Translations under genes and position numbers: made by a program
Assembly: GCA_033782935.1 (NCBI GenBank)
Contig: JAWQEG010000166.1
Coordinates: 1,950,001-2,014,000, forward strand
DNA: 64,000 nt
Origin: Petrolisthes cinctipes
Taxonomy: Eukaryota > Arthropoda > Malacostraca > Decapoda > Porcellanidae
Direction: 5' to 3'
The notes under the pieces: generated by a model
Told to the model about the DNA's origin: nothing
Database searches by the model: none
Seen by the model: the letters and a program-made list of their open reading frames with translations, nothing else
Shown: positions 22,177 to 35,537 of the stretch, in pieces
Layout of the letters: each line of letters begins with the position of its first letter
Position numbering within the stretch: the stretch's first letter is position 1

Positions 22177-24652
22177 GCATGTACAGATCGCTTCTGGGAC
22201 CCCTAAATATCGAATTTTCGGGTTTTTTGGAACTGAATTTGAGAAATCGATTTTTTGGCACCTAAAATGTCGATTTTTACCATGTTTTTAGCCTATATTT
22301 TGAAAATATTCTAGCACTGTGTAGGCATGCACAGATTGCTTCTGGGACCCCAAAATATTGAATTTTCGGGTGTTTTGAGCCTGAATTTGAGATATAAACG
22401 GGTACTGAAGATGCATGCACATATCGACTTTTGTGCACCTAAAAGATCGATTTTCAGTATGTTTTGAGTATGTATTTTGAAAATACTCTAACACGGAGTG
22501 GGCATGTACAGATCGCTTCTGGGACCCCTAAATATCGAATTTTCGGGTGTTTTGGGACTGAATTTGAGATATCGACTTTTTGGCACCTAAAAGATCGATT
22601 TTTAGCATGTTTTTAGCCTATATTTTGAAAATATTCTAGCACTGAGTAGGCATGTACAGATTGCTTCTGGGACCCCAAAATATTGAATTTTCGGGTGTTT
22701 TGAGCCTGAATTTGAGATATAAACGGGTACAGAAGATACATGCACATATTGACTTTGGGCACCAAAAATATCGATTTTCAGCATGTTTTGGGCCTGAATT
22801 TTGAAAATACTCTAACACGGAGTAGGCATGTACAGATCGCTTCTGGGACCCTAAAATATCGAATTTTCGGGTGTTTAAGGCCAGAATTTGAGATATAAAC
22901 GTGTACAGAAGATGCATGCACATATCGACTTTTGGGCACCTGAATGATCGATTTTCAGTATGTTTTTGGCCTGTATTTTGAAAATACTCTAACACGGAGT
23001 AGGCATGTACAGATACCTTCTGGGACCTCTAAATATCGAATTTTCGGGTGTTTTGGGACTGAATTTGAGATATCGACTTTTTGGCACCTAAAATGTCGAT
23101 TTTTAGCATGTTTTTTGCCTATATTTTGAAAATATTCTCGCACTGAGTAGGCATGTACAGATTGCTTCTGGGACCCCAAAATATTGAATTTTCGGGTGTT
23201 TTGAGCCTGAATTTGAGATATAAACGGGTACAGAAGATACATGCACATATTGACTTTGGGCACCAAAAATATCGATTTTCAGCATGTTTTGGGCATGAAT
23301 TTTAAAAATACTCTAACACGGAGTAGGCATGTACAGATCGCTTCTGGGACCCCAAAATATCGAATTTTCGGGTGTTTAGGGCCAGAATTTGAGATATAAA
23401 CGGGTACAGAAGATGCATGCACATATCGACTTTTGGGCACCTAAAAGATCGATTTTCAGTATGTTTTTGGCCTGTATTTTGAAAATACTCTAACACGGAT
23501 TAGGCATGTACAGATACCTTCTGGGACCTCTAAATATCGAATTTTCGGGTGTTTTGGGACTAAATTTGAGATATCGATTTTTTGGCACCTAAAATGTCGA
23601 TTTTTAGCATGTTCTTAGCCTATATTTTGAAAATATTCTAGAACTGTGTAGGCATGTACAGATTGCTTCTGGGACCCCAAAATATTGAATTTTCGGGTGT
23701 TTTGAGCCTGAATTTGAGATATAAACGTGTACAGAAGATACATGCACATATTGACTTTGGGCATCTAAAATATCGATTTTCAGCATGTTTTGGGCCTGTA
23801 TTTTGAAAATACTCTAACACGGAGTAGGCATGTACAGATCGCTTCTGGGACCCCTAAATATCGAATTTTCGGGTGTTTTGGGACTGAATTTGAGAAATCG
23901 ATTTTTTGGCACCTAAAATGTCGATTTTTACCATGTTTTTAGCCTATATTTTGAAAATATTCTAGCACTGTGTAGGCATGCACAGATTGCTTCTGGGACC
24001 CCAAAATATTGAATTTTCGGGTGTTTTGAGCCTGAATTTGAGATATAAACGGGTACTGAAGATGCATGCACATATCGACTTTTGTGCACCTAAAAGATCG
24101 ATTTTTAGTATGTTTTGAGCATGTATTTTGAAAATACTCTAACACGGAGTAAGCATGTACAGATCGCTTCTGGGACCCCTAAATATCGAATTTTCGGGTG
24201 TTTTGGGACTGAATTTGAGATATCGACTTTTTGGCACTTAAAAGATTGATTTTTAGCATGTTTTTAGCCTATATTTTGAAAATATTCTAGCACTGAGTAG
24301 GCATGTACAGATTGCTTCTGGGACCCCAAAATATTGAATTTTCGGGTGTTTTGAGCCTGAATTTGAGATATAACGGGTACAGAAGATACATGCACATATT
24401 GACTTTAGGCAACAAAAATATCGATTTTCAGCATGTTTTGGGCCTGAATTTTGAAAATACTCTAACACGGAGTAGGCATGTACAGATCGCTTCTGGGACC
24501 CCAAAATATCGAATTTTCGGGTGTTTAGGGCCAGAATTTGAGATATAAACGGGTACAGAAGATACATGCACATATCGACTTTTGGGCACCTAAAAGATCG
24601 ATTTTCAGTATGTTTTTGGCCTGTATTTTGAAAATACTCTAACACGGAGTAG

Positions 24653-27600
24653 GCATGTACAGATACCTACTGTGACCTCTAAATATCGAATTTTCGGGTG
24701 TTTTGGGACTGAATTTGAGATATCGATTTTTTGGCACCTAAAATGTCGATTTTTAGCATGTTTTTAGCCTATATTTTGAAAATATTCTAGCACTGTGTAG
24801 GCATGTACAGATTGCTTCTGGGACTTTCCCAAAATATTGAATTTTCGGGTGTTTTGAGCTTGAATTTGAGATATAAACGGGTACAGAAGATACATGCACA
24901 TATTGACTTTGGGCATCTAAAATATCGATTTTCAGCATGTTTTGGGCCTGAATTTTGAAAATACTCTAACACTGAGTAGGCATGTACAGATTGCTTCTGG
25001 GACCCCAAAATGTTGAATTTTCGGGTGTTTTGAGCCTGAATTTGAGATATAAACGGGTACTGAAGATGCATGCACATATCGACTTTTGTGCACCTAAAAG
25101 ATCGATTTTCAGTATGTTTTGAGCATGTATTTTGAAAATACTCTAACACGGAGTAGGCATGTACAGATCGCTTCTGGGACCCCTAAATATCGAATTTTCG
25201 GGTGTTTTGGGACTGAATTTGAGATATCGACTTTTTGGCACCTAAAAGATCGATTTTTAGCATGTTTTTAGCCTATATTTTGAAAATATTCTAGCACTGA
25301 GTACAGATTGCTTCTGGGACCCCAAAATATTGAATTTTCGGGTGTTTTGAGCCTGAATTTGAGATATAAACGGGTACAGAAGATACATGCACATATTGAC
25401 TTTGGGCATCTAAAATATCGATTTTCAGCATGTTTTGTGCTAGTATTTTGAAAATACTCTAACACTGAGTAGGCATGTACAGATTGCTTCTGGGACCCCA
25501 AAATATTGAATTTTCGGGTGTTTTGAGCCTGAATTTGAGATATAAACGGGTACTGAAGATGCATGCACATATCGACTTTTGGGCACCTAAAAGATCGATT
25601 TTTAGTATGTTTTGAGCCTGTATTTTGAAAATACTCTAACACGGAGTAGGCATGTACAGATCGCTTCTGGGACCCCTAAATATCGAATTTTCGGGTGTTT
25701 TGGGACTGAATTTGAGATATCGACTTTTTGGCACCTAAAAGATCGATTTTTAGCATGTTTTTAGCCTATATTTTGAAAATATTCTATCACTGAGTAGGCA
25801 TGTACAGAATGCTTCTGGGACCCCAAAATATTGAATTTTCGGGTGTTTTGAGCCTGAATTTGAGATATAAACGGGTACAGAAGATATATGCACATATTGA
25901 CTTTGGGCACCAAAAATATCGATTTTCAGCATGTTCTGGGCCTGAATTTTGAAAATACTCTAACACGGAGTAGGCATGTACAGATACCTTCTGGGACCTC
26001 TAAATATCGAATTTTCGGGTGTTTTGGGACTGAATTTGAGATATCGATTTTTTGGCACCTAAAATATCGATTTTTAGCATGTTTTTAGCCTATATTTTGA
26101 AAATATTCTAGCACTGTGTAGGCATGTACAGATTGCTTCTGGGACCCCAAAATATTGAATTTTCGGGTGTTTTGAGCCTGAATTTGAGATATAAACGGGT
26201 ACAGAAGATACATGCACATATTGACTTTGGGCATCTAAAATATCGATTTTCAGTATGTTTTGAGCATGTATTTTGAAAATACTCTAACACGGATTAGGCA
26301 TGTACAGATCGCTTCTGGGACCCCTAAATATCGAATTTTCGGGTTTTTTGGAACTGAATTTGAGAAATCGATTTTTTGGCACCTAAAAGATCGATTTTTA
26401 GCATGTTTTTAGCCTATATTTTGAAAATATTCTAGCACTGAGTAGGCATGTACAGATTGCTTCTGGGACCCCAAAATATTGAATTTTCGGGTGTTTTGAG
26501 CCTGAATTTGAGATATAAACGGGTACAGAAGATACATGCACATATTGACTTTGGGCACCAAAAATATCGATTTTCAGCATGTTTTGGGCCTGAATTTTGA
26601 AAATACTCTAACACGGAGTAGGCATGTACAGATCGCTTCTGGGACCCTAAAATATCGAATTTTCGGGTGTTTAAGGCCAGAATTTGAGATATAAACGTGT
26701 ACAGAAGATGCATGCACATATCGACTTTTGGGCACCTGAATGATCGATTTTCAGTATGTTTTTGGCCTGTATTTTGAAAATACTCTAACACGGAGTAGGC
26801 ATGTACAGATACCTTCTGGGACCTCTAAATATCGAATTTTCGGGTGTTTTGGGACTGAATTTGAGATATCGACTTTTTGGCACCTAAAATGTCGATTTTT
26901 AGCATGTTTTTTGCCTATATTTTGAAAATATTCTCGCACTGAGTAGGCATGTACAGATTGCTTCTGGGACCCCAAAATATTGAATTTTCGGGTGTTTTGA
27001 GCCTGAATTTGAGATATAAACGGGTACAGAAGATACATGCACATATTGACTTTGGGCACCAAAAATATCGATTTTCAGCATGTTTTGGGCATGAATTTTA
27101 AAAATACTCTAACACGGAGTAGGCATGTACAGATCGCTTCTGGGACCCCAAAATATCGAATTTTCGGGTGTTTAGGGCCAGAATTTGAGATATAAACGGG
27201 TACAGAAGATGCATGCACATATCGACTTTTGGGCACTTAAAAGATCGATTTTCAGTATGTTTTTGGCCTGTATTTTGAAAATACTCTAACACGGATTAGG
27301 CATGTACAGATACCTTCTGGGACCTCTAAATATCGAATTTTCGGGTGTTTTGGGACTAAATTTGAGATATCGATTTTTTGGCACCTAAAATGTCGATTTT
27401 TAGCATGTTTTTAGCCTATATTTTGAAAATATTCTAGAACTGTGTAGGCATGTACAGATTGCTTCTGGGACCCCAAAATATTGAATTTTCGGGTGTTTTG
27501 AGCCTGAATTTGAGATATAAACGTGTACAGAAGATACATGCACATATTGACTTTGGGCATCTAAAATATCGATTTTCAGCATGTTTTGGGCCTGTATTTT

Positions 27601-28448
27601 GAAAATACTCTAACACGGAGTAGGCATGTACAGATCGCTTCTGGGACCCCTAAATATCGAATTTTCGGGTGTTTTGGGACTGAATTTGAGAAATCGATTT
27701 TTTGGCACCTAAAATGTCGATTTTTACCATGTTTTTAGCCTATATTTTGAAAATATTCTAGCACTGTGTAGGCATGCACAGATTGCTTCTGGGACCCCAA
27801 AATATTGAATTTTCGGGTGTTTTGAGCCTGAATTTGAGATATAAACGGGTACTGAAGATGCATGCACATATCGACTTTTGTGCACCTAAAAGATCGATTT
27901 TTAGTATGTTTTGAGCATGTATTTTGAAAATACTCTAACACGGAGTAAGCATGTACAGATCGCTTCTGGGACCCCTAAATATCGAATTTTCGGGTGTTTT
28001 GGGACTGAATTTGAGATATCGACTTTTTGGCACTTAAAAGATCGATTTTTAGCATGTTTTTAGCCTATATTTTGAAAATATTCTAGCACTGAGTAGGCAT
28101 GTACAGATTGCTTCTGGGACCCCAAAATATTGAATTTTCGGGTGTTTTGAGCCTGAATTTGAGATATAACGGGTACAGAAGATACATGCACATATTGACT
28201 TTAGGCAACAAAAATATCGATTTTCAGCATGTTTTGGGCCTGAATTTTGAAAATACTCTAACACGGAGTAGGCATGTACAGATCGCTTCTGGGACCCCAA
28301 AATATCGAATTTTCGGGTGTTTAGGGCCAGAATTTGAGATATAAACGGGTACAGAAGATACATGCACATATCGACTTTTGGGCACCTAAAAGATCGATTT
28401 TCAGTATGTTTTTGGCCTGTATTTTGAAAATACTCTAACACGGAGTAG
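24653..28448 (+). repeat. Supra-HOR copy 3 (3,796 bp, 23 monomers, deleted)
   Basis: Anchors: 24753 (504), 25257 (493), 25750 (324), 26074 (324), 26398 (501), 26899 (501), 27400 (324), 27724 (325), 28049 (500). It is 2,618 bp shorter than copy 2, which equals 1,969 + 325 + 324 bp, a whole number of monomers. It keeps the b-type 1,969-bp variants TTGTGCTAG at 25434, TTCTATCACTG at 25783 and GGATTAGGC at 26291. Confidence 0.85.
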
Positions 28449-29769
28449 GCATGTACAGATACCTACTGTGACCTCTAAATATCGAATTTTCGGGTGTTTT
28501 GGGACTGAATTTGAGATATCGATTTTTTGGCACCTAAAATGTCGATTTTTAGCATGTTTTTAGCCTATATTTTGAAAATATTCTAGCACTGTGTAGGCAT
28601 GTACAGATTGCTTCTGGGACTTTCCCAAAATATTGAATTTTCGGGTGTTTTGAGCTTGAATTTGAGATATAAACGGGTACAGAAGATACATGCACATATT
28701 GACTTTGGGCATCTAAAATATCGATTTTCAACATGTTTTGGGCCTGAATTTTGAAAATACTCTAACACTGAGTAGGCATGTACAGATTGCTTCTGGGACC
28801 CCAAAATGTTGAATTTTCGGGTGTTTTGAGCCTGAATTTGAGATATAAACGGGTACTGAAGATGCATGCACATATCGACTTTTGTGCACCTAAAAGATCG
28901 ATTTTCAGTATGTTTTGAGCATGTATTTTGAAAATACTCTAACACGGAGTAGGCATGTACAGATCGCTTCTGGGACCCCTAAATATCGAATTTTCGGGTG
29001 TTTTGGGACTGAATTTGAGATATCGACTTTTTGGCACCTAAAAGATCGATTTTTAGCATGTTTTTAGCCTATATTTTGAAAATATTCTAGCACTGAGTAC
29101 AGATTGCTTCTGGGTCCCCAAAATATTGAATTTTCGGGTGTTTTGAGCCTGAATTTGAGATATAAACGGGTACAGAAGATATATGCACATATTGACTTTG
29201 GGCACCAAAAATATCGATTTTCAGCATGTTTTGGGCCTGAATTTTGAAAATACTCTAACACCGAGTAGGCATGTACAGATACCTTCTGGGACCTCTAAAT
29301 ATCGAATTTTCGGGTGTTTTGGGACTGAATTTGAGATATCGATTTTTTGGCACCTAAAATATCGATTTTTAGCATGTTTTTAGCCTATATTTTGAAAATA
29401 TTCTAGCACTGTGTAGGCATGTACAGATTGCTTCTGGGACCCCAAAATATTGAATTTTCGGGTGTTTTGAGCCTGAATTTGAGATATAAACGGGTACAGA
29501 AGATACATGCACATATTGACTTTGGGCATCTAAAATATCGATTTTCAGCATGTTTTGGGCTAGTATTTTGAAAATACTCTAACACTGAGTAGTCATGTAC
29601 AGATTGCTTCTGGGACCCCAAAATATTGAATTTTCGGGTGTTTTGAGCCTGAATTTGAGATATAAACGGGTACTGAAGATGCATGCACATATCGACTTTT
29701 GGGCACCTAAAAGATCGATTTTTAGTATGTTTTGAGCATGTATTTTGAAAATACTCTAACACGGAGTAG
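28449..29769 (+). repeat. Supra-HOR copy 4 (partial)
   Basis: Anchors 28549 (504), 29053 (316) and 29369 (501) repeat the first 1,321 bp of the 1,969-bp unit, including the TTTCCC insertion at 28619 and the a-type variant TTGGGCTAG at 29556. From anchor 29870 the interval series (502, 325, 500, 677) no longer follows the supra-HOR, so its right edge lies near 29.8 kb. Confidence 0.8.
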
Positions 29770-32700
29770 GCATGTACAGATCGCTTCTGGGACCCCTAAA
29801 TATCGAATTTTCGGGTGTTTTGGGACTGAATTTGAGATATCGACTTTTTGGCACCTAAAAGATCGATTTTTAGCATGTTTTTAGCCTATATTTTGAAAAT
29901 ATTCTAGCACTGAGTAGGCATGTACAGATTGCTTCTGGGACCCCAAAATATTGAATTTTCGGGTGTTTTGAGCCTGAATTTGAGATATAAACGGGTACAG
30001 AAGATACATGCACATATTGACTTTGGGCATCTAAAATATCGATTTTCAGCATGTTTTGGGCCAGTATTTTGAAAATACTCTAACACTGAGTAGGCATGTA
30101 CAGATTGCTTCTGGGACCCCAAAATATTGAATTTTTTGGGTGTTTTGAGCCTTAATTTGAGATATAAACGGGTACTGAAGATGCATGCACATATCGACTT
30201 TTGGGCACCTAAAAGATCGATTTTTAGTATGTTTTTAGCATGTATTTTGAAAATACTCTAACACGGAGTAGGCATGTACAGATCGCTTCTGGGACCCCTA
30301 AATATCGAATTTTCGGGTGTTTTGGGACTGAATTTGAGATATCGACTTTTTGGCACCTAAAAGATCGATTTTTAGCATGTTTTTAGCCTATATTTTGAAA
30401 ATATTCTAGCACTGAGTAGGCATGTACAGATTGCTTCTGGGACCCCAAAATATTGAATTTTGGGGTGTTTTGAGCCTGAATTTGAGATATAAACGGGTAC
30501 AGAAGATACATGCACATATCGACTTTTGGGCACCTAAAAGATCGATTTTCAGTATGTTTTTGGCCTGTATTTTGAAAATACTCTAACACGGAGTAGGCAT
30601 GTACAGATACCTTCTGGGACCTCTAAATATCGAATTTTCGGGTGTTTTGGGACTGAATTTGAGATATCGACTTTTGGGCACCTAAAAGATCGATTTTTAG
30701 CATGTTTTTAGCCTATATTTTGAAAATATTCTAGCACTGAGTAGGCATGTACAGATAACTTCTGGGACCCCAAAATATTGAATTTTCGGGTGTTTTGAGC
30801 CTGAATTTGAGATATAAACGGTTACAGAAGATACATGCACATATTGACTTTGGGCACCAAAAATATCGATTTTCAGCATGTTTTGGGCTTGAATTTTGAA
30901 AATACTCTAACACGGAGTAGGCATGTACAGATCGCTTCTGGGACCCCAAAATATCGAATATTCGGGTGTTTAGGGAATGAATTTGAGATATAAACGGGTA
31001 CAGAAGATGCATGCACATATCGACTTTTGGGCACCTAAAAGATCGATTTTCAGTATGTTTTTGGCCTGTATTTTGAAAATACTCTAACACGGAGTAGGCA
31101 TGTACAGATCCTTCTGGGACCTCTAAATATCGAATTTTCGGGTGTTTTGGGACTGAATTTGAGATATCGATTTTTTGGCACCTAAAATGTCGATTTTTAG
31201 CATGTTTTTAGCCTATATTTTGAAAATATTCTAGCACTGTGTAGGCATGTACAGATTGCTTCTGGGACCCCAAAATATTGAATTTTTGGGTGTTTTGAGC
31301 CTGAATTTGAGATATAAACGGGTACAGAAGATACATGCACATATTGACTTTTGGCATCTAAAATATCGATTTTCAGCATGTTTTGGGCCTGTATTTTGAA
31401 AATACTCTAACACTGAGTAGGCATGTACAGAGTGCTTCTGGGACCCCAAAATATAGAATTTTCGGGTGTTTTGAGTCTGAATTTGAGATATAAACGGGTA
31501 CAGAAGATACATGCACATATTGACTTTGGGCATCTAAAATATCGATTTTCAGCATGTTTTGGGCCTGTATTTTGAAAATACTCTAACACTGAGTAGGCAT
31601 GTACAGATTGCTTCTGGGACAACAATATATTGAGTTTTCGGGTGTTTTGAGCCTGAATTTGAGATATAAACGGGTACTGAAGATGCATGCACATATCGAC
31701 TTTTGTGCACCTAAAAGATCGATTTTCAGTATGTTTTGAGCCTGTATTTTGAAAATACTCTAACACGGAGTAGGCATGTACAGATCGCTTCTGGGACCCC
31801 TAAATATCGAATTTTCGTGTGTTTTGGGACTGAATTTGAGATATCGACTTTTTGGCACCTAAAAGATCGATTTTTAGCATGTTTTTAGCCTATATTTTGA
31901 AAATATTCTAGCACTGTACAGATTGCTTCTGGGACCCCAAAATATTGAATTTTCGGGTGTTTTGAGCCTGAATTTGAGATATAAACGGGTACAGAAGATA
32001 CATGCACATATTGACTTTGGGCACCAAAAATATCGATTTTCAGCATGTTTTGGGCCTGAATTTTGAAAATACTCTAACACGGAGTAGGCATGTACAGATC
32101 GCTTCTGGGACCCAAAAATATCGAATTTTCGGGTGTTTAGGGCCAGAATTTGAGATATAAACGGGTACAGAAGATGCATGCACATATCGACTTTTGCCCA
32201 CCTAAGAGATCGATTTTCAGTATGTTTTTGGCCTGTATTTTGAAAATACTTTAACACGGAGTAGGCATGTACAGATACATTCTGGGACCTCTAAATATCG
32301 AATTTTCGGGTGTTTTGGGACTGAATTTGAGATATCGATTTTTTGGCACCTAAAATGTCGATTTTTAGCATGTTTTTAGCCTATATTTTGAAAATATTCT
32401 AGCACTGTGTAGGCATGTACAGATTGCTTCTGGGACCCCAAAATATTGAATTTTCGGGTGTTTTGAGTCTGAATTTGAGATATAATCGGGTACAGAAGAT
32501 ACATGCACATATTGACTTTGGGCACCTAAAAGATCGATTTTCAGTATGTTTTGAGCATGTATTTTGAAAATACTCTAACACGGAGTAGGCATGTACAGAT
32601 AGCTTCTGGAACCCCTAAATATCGAATTTTCGGGTGTTTTGGGACTGAATTTGAGATATCGACTTTTTGGCACCTAAAAGATCGATTTTTAGCATGTTTT

Positions 32701-35537
32701 TAACCTATATTTTGAAAATATTCTAGCAATGAGTAGGCATGTACAGATTGCTTCTGGGACCCCAAAATATCGAATTTTCGGGTGTTTAGGGCCAGAATTT
32801 GAGGTATAAACGGGTACAGAAGATGCATGCACATATCGACTTTTGGGCACCAAAAAGATCGATTTTCAGTATGTTTTTGGCCTGTATTTTGAAAATACTC
32901 TAACACGGAGTAGGCATGTACAGATACCTTCTGGGACCTCTAAATATCGAATTTTCGGGTGTTTCGGGACTGAATTTGAGATCTCGATTTTTTGGCACCT
33001 AAAATGTCGATTTTTAGCATGTTTTTAGCCTATATTTTGAAAATATTCTAGCACTGTGTAGGCATGTACAGATTGCTTCTGGGACCCCAAAATATTGAAT
33101 TTTCGGGTGTTTTGAGCCTGAATTTGAGATATAAACGGGTCCTGAAGATGCATGCACATATCGACTTTTGTGCACCTAAAAGATTGATTTTCAGTATGTT
33201 TTGAGCATGTATTTTGACAATACTCTAACATGGAGTAGGCATGTACAGATCGCTTCTGGGACCCCTAAATATCGAATTTTCGGGTGTTTTGGGACTGAAT
33301 ATGAGATATCGACTTTTTGGCACCTAAAAGATCGATTTTTAGCATGTTTTTAGCCTATATTTTGAAAATATTCTAGCACTGTGCAGATTGCTTCTGGGAC
33401 CCCAAAATATTGAATTTTCGGGTGTTTTGAGCCTGAATTTGAGATATAAACGGGTACAGAAGATACATGCACATATTGACTTTGGGCACCAAAAATATCA
33501 ATTTTCAGCATGTTTTGGGCCTGAATTTTGAAAATACTCTAACACGTAGTAGGCATGTACAGATCGCTTCTGGGACCCCAAAATATCGAATTTTCGGGTG
33601 TTTAGGGCCAGAATTTGTGGTATAAACGGGTACAGAAGATGCATGCACATATCGACTTTTGGGCACCTAAAAGATCGATTTTCAGTATGTTTTTGGCCTG
33701 TATTTTGAAAATACTTTAACACGGAGTAGGTATGTACAGATACCTTCTGGGACCTCTAAATATCGAATTTTCGGGTGTTTTGGGACTGAATTTGATATAT
33801 CGATTTTTTGGCACCTAAAATGTCGATTTTTAGCATGTTTTTAGCCTATATTTTGAAAATATTCTAGCACTGTGTAGGCATGTACAGATTGCTTCTGGGA
33901 CCCCAACATATTGAATTTTCGGGTGTTTTGAGCCTGAATTTGAGATATAAACGGGTACAGAAGATACATGCACATATTGACTTTGGGCATCTAAAATATC
34001 GATTTTCAGCATGTTTTGGGCCTGTATTTTGAAAATACTCTAACACTGAGTAGGCATGTACAGATTGCTTCTGGGACCCCAATATATTGAATTTTCGGGT
34101 GTTTTGAGCCTGAATTTGGGATATAAACGGGTACTGGAGATGCATGCACATATCGACTTTTGTGCACCTAAAAGATCGATTTTCAGTATGTTTTGAGCAT
34201 GTATTTTGAAAATACTCTAACACGGAGTAGGCATGTACAGATCGCTTCTGGGACCCCTAAATATCGAATTTTCGGGTGTTTTGGGAATGAATTTGAGATA
34301 TCGACTTTTTGGCACCTAAAAGATCGATTTTTAGCATGTTTTTAGCCTATATTTTGAAAATATTCTAGCACTGTACAGATTGCTTCTGGAACCCCAAAAT
34401 ATTGAATTTTCGGGTGTTTTGAGCCTGAATTTGAGATATAAACGGGTACAGAAGATACATGCACATATTGACTTTGGGCACCAAAAATATCGATTTTCAG
34501 CATGTTTTGGGCCTGAATTTTGAAAATACTCTAACACGGAGTAGGCATGTACAGATCGCTTCTGGGACCCCAAAATATCGAATTTTCGGGTGTTTAGGGC
34601 CAGAATTTGAGATATAAACGGGTACAGAAGATGCATGCACATATCGACTTTTGGGCACCTAAAAGATCGATTTTCAATATGTTTTTGGCCTGTATTTTGA
34701 AAATACTCTAACACGGAGTAGGCATGTACAGATACCTTCTGGGACCTCTAAATATCGAATTTTCGGGTGTTTTGGGACTGAATTTGAGATATCGATTTTT
34801 TGGCACCTAAAATGTCGATTTTTAGCATGTTTTTAGCCTATATTTTGAAAATATTCTAGCACTGTGTAGGCATGTACAGATTGCTTCTGGGACCCCAAAA
34901 TATTGAATTTTCAGGTGTTTTGAGCCTGAATTTGAGATATAAACGGGTACAGAAGATACATGCACATATTTACTTTGGGCATCTAAAATATCGATTTTCA
35001 GCATGTTTTGGGCCTGTATTTTGAAAATACTCTAACACTGAGTAGGCATGTACAGATTGCTTCTGGGACCCCAAAATATTGAATTTTCGGGTGTTTTGAG
35101 CCTGAATTTGAGATATAAACGGGTACTGAAGATGCATGCACATATCGACTTTTGTGCACCTAAAAGATCGATTTTCAGTATGTTTTGAGCATGTATTTTG
35201 AAAATACTCTAACACGGAGTAGGCATGTACAGATCGCTTCTGGGACCCCTAAATATCGAATTTTCGGGTGTTTTGGAACTGAATTTGAGATATCGACTTT
35301 TTGGCACCTAAAAGATCGATTTTTAGCATGTTTTTAGCCTATATTTTGAAAATATTCTAGCACTGTACAGATTGCTTCTGGGACCCCAAAATATTGAATT
35401 TTCGGGTGTTTTGAGCCTGAATTTGAGATATAAACGGGTACTGAAGATGCATGCACATATCGACTTTTGTGCACCTAAAAGATCGATTTTCAGTATGTTT
35501 TGAGCATGTATTTTGAAAAGACTCTAACACGGAGTAG
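29770..35537 (+). repeat. Region III: irregular hexamer-derived block
   Basis: Anchors: 29870, 30372, 30697, 31197, 31874, 32365, 32689, 33014, 33339, 33830, 34331, 34822, 35323. Intervals are 502, 325, 500, 677, 491, 324, 325, 325, 491, 501, 491, 501 and 315. No large unit repeats inside this block. It seems to carry more private substitutions than its neighbours, for example GAATTTTTTGGG at 30130, GACAACAATATATTG at 31619 and TTTTGCCCACC at 32193. The series 325-325-491 from 32689 foreshadows the 4,451-bp unit. Confidence 0.85.

Larger units (their letters stand above)
18239..24652 (+). repeat. Supra-HOR copy 2 (6,414 bp, 39 monomers, most complete)
   Basis: Anchors and intervals: 18339 (504), 18843 (316), 19159 (501), 19660 (324), 19984 (324), 20308 (504), 20812 (316), 21128 (501), 21629 (324), 21953 (324), 22277 (325), 22602 (501), 23103 (501), 23604 (324), 23928 (325), 24253 (500). 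The order of odd intervals and private variants reproduces copy 1 apart from the deletions noted there. Sixteen short and 23 long monomers make up the unit. Confidence 0.87.
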
